Source of the DNA: Thermoflexia bacterium
GTDB lineage: Bacteria > Chloroflexota > Anaerolineae > B4-G1 > SLSP01
Assembly (NCBI GenBank): GCA_030605705.1
Contig: JAUWHU010000364.1
Span: 1 to 8,412 of the forward strand
Direction of reading: 5' to 3'
DNA length: 8,412 nucleotides
The notes beneath the pieces are model-generated. The model searched no databases. It was not told the origin of the DNA and saw only the letters and a program-made list of their open reading frames with translations. The translations under genes and the position numbers were made by a program. How positions within the stretch are numbered: the first letter of the stretch is position 1; every line of letters starts with the position of its first letter. Below are positions 5,387-8,412 of this stretch, piece by piece.

Positions 5387-5992
5387 ATGAGTAACGCGGC
5401 GATCCCTCCTGCGGTCACGCAGCTGATCGAAACACTCTCTGAGTTACCCGGCATCGGGCCGAAGACCGCTTCGCGGCTGGCTTTCTACCTCCTGCGGGGC
5501 AAGTCAGAGCTCGCGCTGCGCCTGGCCGACGCGCTGCACAAGCTGGTGGAAAACACCCGTTTTTGCTCCATCTGCTACAACATCACGGAGCAGGACCCTT
5601 GTCCCATCTGCGCCGACCCGGCCCGCGATCACGGCCTCATCTGCGTTGTCGAGGAGCCACTGGCTCTCCTGTCGCTGGAGCGGACGGAGCAATATCACGG
5701 CGTCTACCACGTGCTGCATGGCTCTCTCTCACCTTTAGAAGGCATCTTCGCCGAGGATTTGCGCGTCAAGGAGCTGGAAGCGCGTCTCCGCGCAGGAGAC
5801 GTACATGAGGTGCTCCTGGCGACCAATCCGACCAGCGAGGGGGATTACACTGCCGCGTATCTCATCACCCGCCTCAAGCCGTTCGCGGCGCGTCTCACGC
5901 GCTTAGGACGGGGCCTACCGGTGGGCGGCGACCTGGAGTACGCCGATGCGGCGACTCTGACCCGTGCCTTAGAAGCACGGCAGGAGCTGTGA
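5387..5992 (+). CDS. recR: Recombination mediator protein RecR
   Basis: RecR works with RecO and RecF to load RecA on single-stranded DNA at gaps and stalled forks. The 201 residues match the normal length and show all domains in order: helix-hairpin-helix LPGIGPKTASRLAFYLL (20-36), a four-cysteine zinc finger with C60, C63, C72 and C75, and the Toprim domain beginning ICVVEEPLALLSLERTEQYH (85-104). HVLHGSLSPLEGI (108-120), ATNPTSEGDYTA (145-156) and the C-terminal RLGRGLPVGGDLEYADAATL (172-191) complete it. The family usually has E-G-E-A-T-A in the NPT-E-G segment; here it reads EGDYTA. No clear Shine-Dalgarno precedes the ATG, so translation probably depends on coupling to ybaB, whose stop is three bases upstream. 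A membrane-protein gene starts one base after its stop. Confidence 0.97.
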   Translation: MSNAAIPPAVTQLIETLSELPGIGPKTASRLAFYLLRGKSELALRLADALHKLVENTRFCSICYNITEQDPCPICADPARDHGLICVVEEPLALLSLERTEQYHGVYHVLHGSLSPLEGIFAEDLRVKELEARLRAGDVHEVLLATNPTSEGDYTAAYLITRLKPFAARLTRLGRGLPVGGDLEYADAATLTRALEARQEL

Positions 5993-5993
5993 G

Positions 5994-6893
5994 ATGACGA
6001 CCTGGGAGTTGGATATCCGTCGCGGGTGGTACGTGGGGTTGGGCCTTGTCGCTCTCCTGGTGCTCCTGGCGGCGGGTCTGGCGACGTTAGCGGTATTGAA
6101 CCCGGTCTCCATCCTTACTTTTTTCCTGGGATTGGGGGGGCTAGGCGCGCTGGCCGGAGCCGGAGTGCTGATCTACTGGTTATGGAGTCTGGTGCATGCC
6201 TTCTACACCTTAGATCGCAACGCCCTCGTGATCCATTGGGGAGAATACGAATCCCAGCTCTCCCTGGCTGCGGTGCGGTCGGTGTTCCCTGGCTCCGAGC
6301 TTGAAGGAGGCAGGTTGCGCGGTGTGGTACGGTGGCCCGGCTACTGCGTCGGGTGGGGAAGCGCGCCCGCCACCGGCCCGTTGCGTTTCTACGCCGCCGC
6401 ACCACTGGCGCAGCAAATCATCCTCTGCGCCGAGGACATGGCCTACGCCATCTCTCCCGCCGACCCCGAAGGATTCCTCGCCGCGCTGCAGGAACGGCAA
6501 CAGATGGGGATCACACAAGAGATTGCCGCACAAACGCAGCATCCGGCCTTTATGGATTGGGAGATCTGGCGGGATCGCCTGGCGTTGCTCCTACTGGGGA
6601 GCAGCGGCCTGCTCTGGACGCTGTTAGCGGGGCTGCTCTGCTGGCATTATCCCTCACTCCCGCCGGAGATTGCTCTGCGGACCAGCCACACGGGAGAGGT
6701 ATTGCTGTCAACAAGCTCCTCGCGCATCTTTTACTTCGCTTTCTTGAGCGCGCTTTTCGCTGTGCTGAACGGCGTAGGCGGGCTGTTCTTTTATCATCGT
6801 GAGCGCATGGTCTCGTATTTCCTCTGGGTGGGGCTGTGGGTATTGCAAGTCAGTCTGTGGATCGCGGTACTGATGACGCTGTTGGGGAGTTAA
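5994..6893 (+). CDS. Membrane protein with bacterial PH-like domain and DUF1648-like segment
   Basis: This 299-residue integral membrane protein has predicted transmembrane segments at about 12-35, 38-67, 196-218, 246-267 and 274-297. Between the second and third lies a soluble region (about 70-165), FYTLDRNALVIHWGEYESQL through YAISPADPEGFLAAL. Its pattern (Y.LD...L.I.WG, a G...RWPGYCVGWG turn, RFYA, YAISP.DPE.FL) matches the bacterial pleckstrin-homology-like domain found in membrane proteins. After the third segment, YPSLPPEIALRTSHTGEV (219-236) resembles the DUF1648 signature 'YP.LP..I..H....G'. No enzymatic motif is visible and the function is unknown. It has AGGAG at 5982-5986 inside the recR end and starts one base after the recR stop, so it is most likely translated from the ybaB-recR transcript. 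Confidence 0.75.
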   Translation: MTTWELDIRRGWYVGLGLVALLVLLAAGLATLAVLNPVSILTFFLGLGGLGALAGAGVLIYWLWSLVHAFYTLDRNALVIHWGEYESQLSLAAVRSVFPGSELEGGRLRGVVRWPGYCVGWGSAPATGPLRFYAAAPLAQQIILCAEDMAYAISPADPEGFLAALQERQQMGITQEIAAQTQHPAFMDWEIWRDRLALLLLGSSGLLWTLLAGLLCWHYPSLPPEIALRTSHTGEVLLSTSSSRIFYFAFLSALFAVLNGVGGLFFYHRERMVSYFLWVGLWVLQVSLWIAVLMTLLGS

Positions 6894-6912
6894 GAGTTAA
6901 AAGTTGCAAGTT

Positions 6913-7048
6913 GAAACGTTGGGACGTTGGAACGCTGGAACGTTAGAACGTTGGAACGTTAAGATGTTAAAACGCTGAGACGCTGGGACGCTGGGACGCT
7001 GAGACGCTAACACGCTGAGACGCTAACACGCTGAGACGCTGAGACGCT
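6913..7048 (+). repeat. 17 tandem copies of an imperfect 8-base repeat
   Basis: Seventeen units follow without gaps, all fitting the pattern RRNAYGYT. The left units are mostly ACGTT-type (GGAACGTT, GGGACGTT) and the right units ACGCT-type (GAGACGCT three in a row with interruptions, AACACGCT twice, GGGACGCT twice). The order GAGACGCT-AACACGCT repeats as a 16-base higher unit at 7001-7032. The array fills the whole gap between the membrane-protein gene and the HAD gene except for the 19 bases after the former's stop and three bases before the latter's ATG. Copy number is likely to vary by slipped-strand mispairing. It contributes no Shine-Dalgarno. Confidence 0.9.
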
Positions 7049-7051
7049 AAA

Positions 7052-7864
7052 ATGATACGTTTGATCGCCTTTGACCTGGACGGCACGCTGATGGGGCCAG
7101 ATCAACAGATCGGCCCTCGGGTACGCCGCGCCATAGAGGCTGTGCAGGCTCAAGGGGGCATTGTCACCCTGGCGACGGGACGCATGTTCAGCGCGGCGCT
7201 GCCCTTCGCCCGCGAGTTGCGGATCACCGCGCCGCTGTTGGCGTATCAGGGCGGTTGGATCCAGGCTCCCGACGCCCCCGCGCCCCTGTATCGCGTGCCG
7301 TTACCCCTCGAGGTGGCGCGCACCGTTCTGGCTCTGGCGGAAACGCAGCACTGGCATACCGTGCTCTACGCCGACGGTCAGATTTTCATGCGCGGACTAC
7401 GCTATCCGGCGGAATTTTACCTGGCGCTTTTGGGACCAGATTTTCACCTCGTGCGAGATTGGGAGACGGTGTTAGCCGCCCACACGCCGGATAAGGTGCT
7501 CTTTGTGGCCGATCCCGTTCACATCCCGTCGCTGGGCCGGATCCTGCACGAACAGCTGGACGGGCAGGCGCAGGTCTTCCGCTCCCACGCCCGGTTCATC
7601 GAGGTGGTGCCGCAGGGTGTGGACAAAGGAACGGGCCTGGCCTGGCTGGCCGACTATTTGGGCATCCCCCAAGCATCGGTCATGGCGGTGGGCGATCAGG
7701 AGAACGATCTGGCGATGGTGCGTTGGGCCGGCATCGGCGTAGCCCTGGGCAACGCCATTCCCGCGCTGCAACGGGCTGCCGACTGGGTCGCACCGCCTCT
7801 CGACGAGGAGGGGGCGGCGGCAGCTTTGGAACGTTTCGTCCTGGGGGAGGTATCTTCTCAATAA
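7052..7864 (+). CDS. Cof-type HAD-IIB family hydrolase (sugar/nucleotide phosphatase type)
   Basis: The 270-residue soluble enzyme has all four HAD motifs: I, FDLDGTL with nucleophile D8 and acid D10; II, LATGR with T42; III, K192 in GVDKGTGL; IV, VGDQENDLAMV with D215, N218 and D219. The C2B cap lies between about 80 and 190. Cof-type HAD-IIB proteins dephosphorylate a broad range of phosphosugars, pyridoxal phosphate, flavin or thiamin-pathway phosphates, and the exact substrate cannot be read from sequence. The ATG is the first start after an in-frame TGA at 7040-7042 and gives the canonical N-terminus MIRLIAFDLDGTL. No Shine-Dalgarno precedes it because the 8-base repeat array reaches within three bases of the ATG, so leaderless or weak initiation is likely. 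The stop codon lies within a dispersed 20-base motif. Confidence 0.93.
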   Translation: MIRLIAFDLDGTLMGPDQQIGPRVRRAIEAVQAQGGIVTLATGRMFSAALPFARELRITAPLLAYQGGWIQAPDAPAPLYRVPLPLEVARTVLALAETQHWHTVLYADGQIFMRGLRYPAEFYLALLGPDFHLVRDWETVLAAHTPDKVLFVADPVHIPSLGRILHEQLDGQAQVFRSHARFIEVVPQGVDKGTGLAWLADYLGIPQASVMAVGDQENDLAMVRWAGIGVALGNAIPALQRAADWVAPPLDEEGAAAALERFVLGEVSSQ

Positions 7865-7873
7865 GTAGGGGGA
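7854..7873 (+). repeat. Dispersed 20-base motif, copy 2, overlapping the HAD stop codon
   Basis: CTTCTCAATAAGTAGGGGGA is an 18/20 match to 4686-4705. It supplies the last codons (S-S-Q) and the TAA of the HAD gene, which suggests that the gene's end was supplied or replaced by repeat sequence. Confidence 0.7.
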
Positions 7874-7897
7874 AACATTTCATCGTCTGTCATTCTC

Positions 7898-7989
7898 ACC
7901 ACAGAGCCACAGAGAACACAGAGAAAAAAATAAGAAAACTCTGTGCCCTCCGTGTTATGGGCACTGCCTGCCCATACTACGTCTGTGGT
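7898..7989. repeat. Fold-back repeat of the ACCACAGAG type with an internal second palindrome
   Basis: The left arm (7898-7923) reads ACCACAGAGCCACAGAGAAC then ACAGAG. The right arm begins CTCTGTGCCCTCCGTG at 7939 and finishes GTCTGTGGT at 7981-7989. The right arm is split at about 7955-7980 by a separate perfect palindrome, TATGGGCA (7956-7963) and TGCCCATA (7969-7976) with a five-base loop. This resembles one repeat inserted in another. It fills most of the 165-base gap between the HAD gene and the next gene. ACCACAGAG-type repeats are common in environmental genomes of several phyla. Confidence 0.75.
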
Positions 7990-8016
7990 AAAAACTGACC
8001 CGGAATATTGAGATGA

Positions 8017-8022
8017 GGGAGG
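8017..8022 (+). promoter_or_regulatory. Ribosome binding site supporting a TTG start
   Basis: GGGAGG lies seven bases before TTG at 8030-8032. The frame is closed by a TGA at 8009-8011 and no ATG or GTG lies between that stop and the conserved start of the domain, so TTG is the best available start. Confidence 0.6.
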
Positions 8023-8029
8023 CCGAATC

Positions 8030-8412
8030 TTGAGCGCACCCATTCTCTGCATCCAGCGCCCCGGCGCGATTGAGCGAGCCGTGGCGACTCTGCGGGCCGG
8101 CGAACTGGTGGTGATCCCCACGGAAACCATCTACGGCATCGCCGTGCTGCCAGATTCGTTACAGCTCCTCTTCGAGCGCGTGTATGATCTCCGGGAAGCT
8201 AACCCCTGGCCCGCGCTGCCGCTGCTCCTGGATTCTGCCGCGCACCTGCCCCAGCTCGCGCGCCCGAACCGCGTGGCGGAGCAACTGGCCCGCCATTTCT
8301 GGCCCGGCGCGGTCACGTTGATCTTACCCGCCGCGCCCCATTGCCCGATCTCTTTTCCCCTGCCGCGCGTTGCCCTGCGCGTGCCCAATTTTCCGCCCCT
8401 GCGCCCGCTGCT
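8030..8412 (+). CDS. Sua5/YciO/YrdC family protein (threonylcarbamoyl-AMP synthase-like), 5' part
   Basis: The first 127 residues are present and the gene runs off the right edge. From a TTG start it reads SAPILCIQRPGAIERAVATL, then RAGELVVIPTETIYGIAVLP, the typical Sua5/YrdC opening ('L..G.vv..PTET.YG...'). Later segments include LARHFWPGAVTLILP and VALRVPNFPPLRPLL, also family-typical. Members make threonylcarbamoyl-AMP for the t6A37 modification of ANN-decoding tRNAs. However, the KxR active-site signature, normally in a 'KGRP...PL' context, is replaced here by LREANPWPALPLL, so K and R of KxR become R and A. The protein could be an inactive or specialised paralogue such as the YciO-like group. 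The downstream SxN part is outside the window. Family membership is solid; the enzymatic role is uncertain. Confidence 0.8.
   Translation, partial: MSAPILCIQRPGAIERAVATLRAGELVVIPTETIYGIAVLPDSLQLLFERVYDLREANPWPALPLLLDSAAHLPQLARPNRVAEQLARHFWPGAVTLILPAAPHCPISFPLPRVALRVPNFPPLRPL

Noticed and set aside
6913..7048. CRISPR array
   Set aside because: The repeat unit is 8 bases and contiguous, with no unique spacers.
7858..8130. Minus-strand open frame across the HAD-Sua5 gap
   Set aside because: It reads through the ACCACAGAG fold-back repeat (giving the CVLCGS-type peptide typical of translated repeats) and overlaps the Sua5/YrdC start.

Overview
The window looks like chromosome from an uncultured or environmental bacterium with a fairly GC-rich genome. 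The gene content (dnaX, ybaB, recR, a Cof-type HAD phosphatase, a Sua5/YrdC-family gene) and the abundance of short fold-back repeats of the 'ACCACAGAG...' and 'CACGGATT...' kinds suggest a Chloroflexota (Anaerolineae-like) genome. That is an inference from style and gene order, since no rRNA or phylum marker is present. All recognised genes are on the + strand. No tRNA, rRNA, CRISPR array, phage gene or transposase gene was found.

Region A (1-2529) is lower in GC and uses more AGA, AAA and ATT codons than the rest, which suggests a separately acquired accessory block. It holds the C-terminal stub of a PadR-family regulator, a large fold-back repeat, a two-domain flavodoxin-fold oxidoreductase with an iron-sulfur-flavoprotein-type cysteine motif, and a small membrane methyltransferase of the ICMT/PEMT type.

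Region B (2530-2962) is a 433-base gap with no convincing gene. It contains a short coding-like remnant, competing GC-rich hairpins and a duplicated AT-rich motif just upstream of dnaX.

Region C (2963-6893) is the DNA replication and repair core: dnaX, then a 423-base gap packed with nested inverted repeats, then a tight three-gene unit of ybaB, recR and a PH-domain/DUF1648 membrane protein. ybaB-recR are 3 bases apart and recR-membrane protein 1 base apart, so these three are probably co-transcribed and translationally coupled. The repeat-filled gap has split dnaX from its usual ybaB-recR partners.

Region D (6894-8412) begins with 17 imperfect copies of an 8-base tandem repeat ending three bases before the start codon of a HAD phosphatase. 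A fold-back repeat with a second palindrome inside it follows, then the 5' part of a TTG-initiated Sua5/YrdC-family gene that lacks the usual KxR active-site signature and runs off the window.

The most distinctive feature is the intergenic DNA. Almost every gap longer than about 100 bases carries a different nested palindromic or tandem repeat, some of which share motifs at distant sites. No new multi-gene defence or biosynthetic system could be supported.
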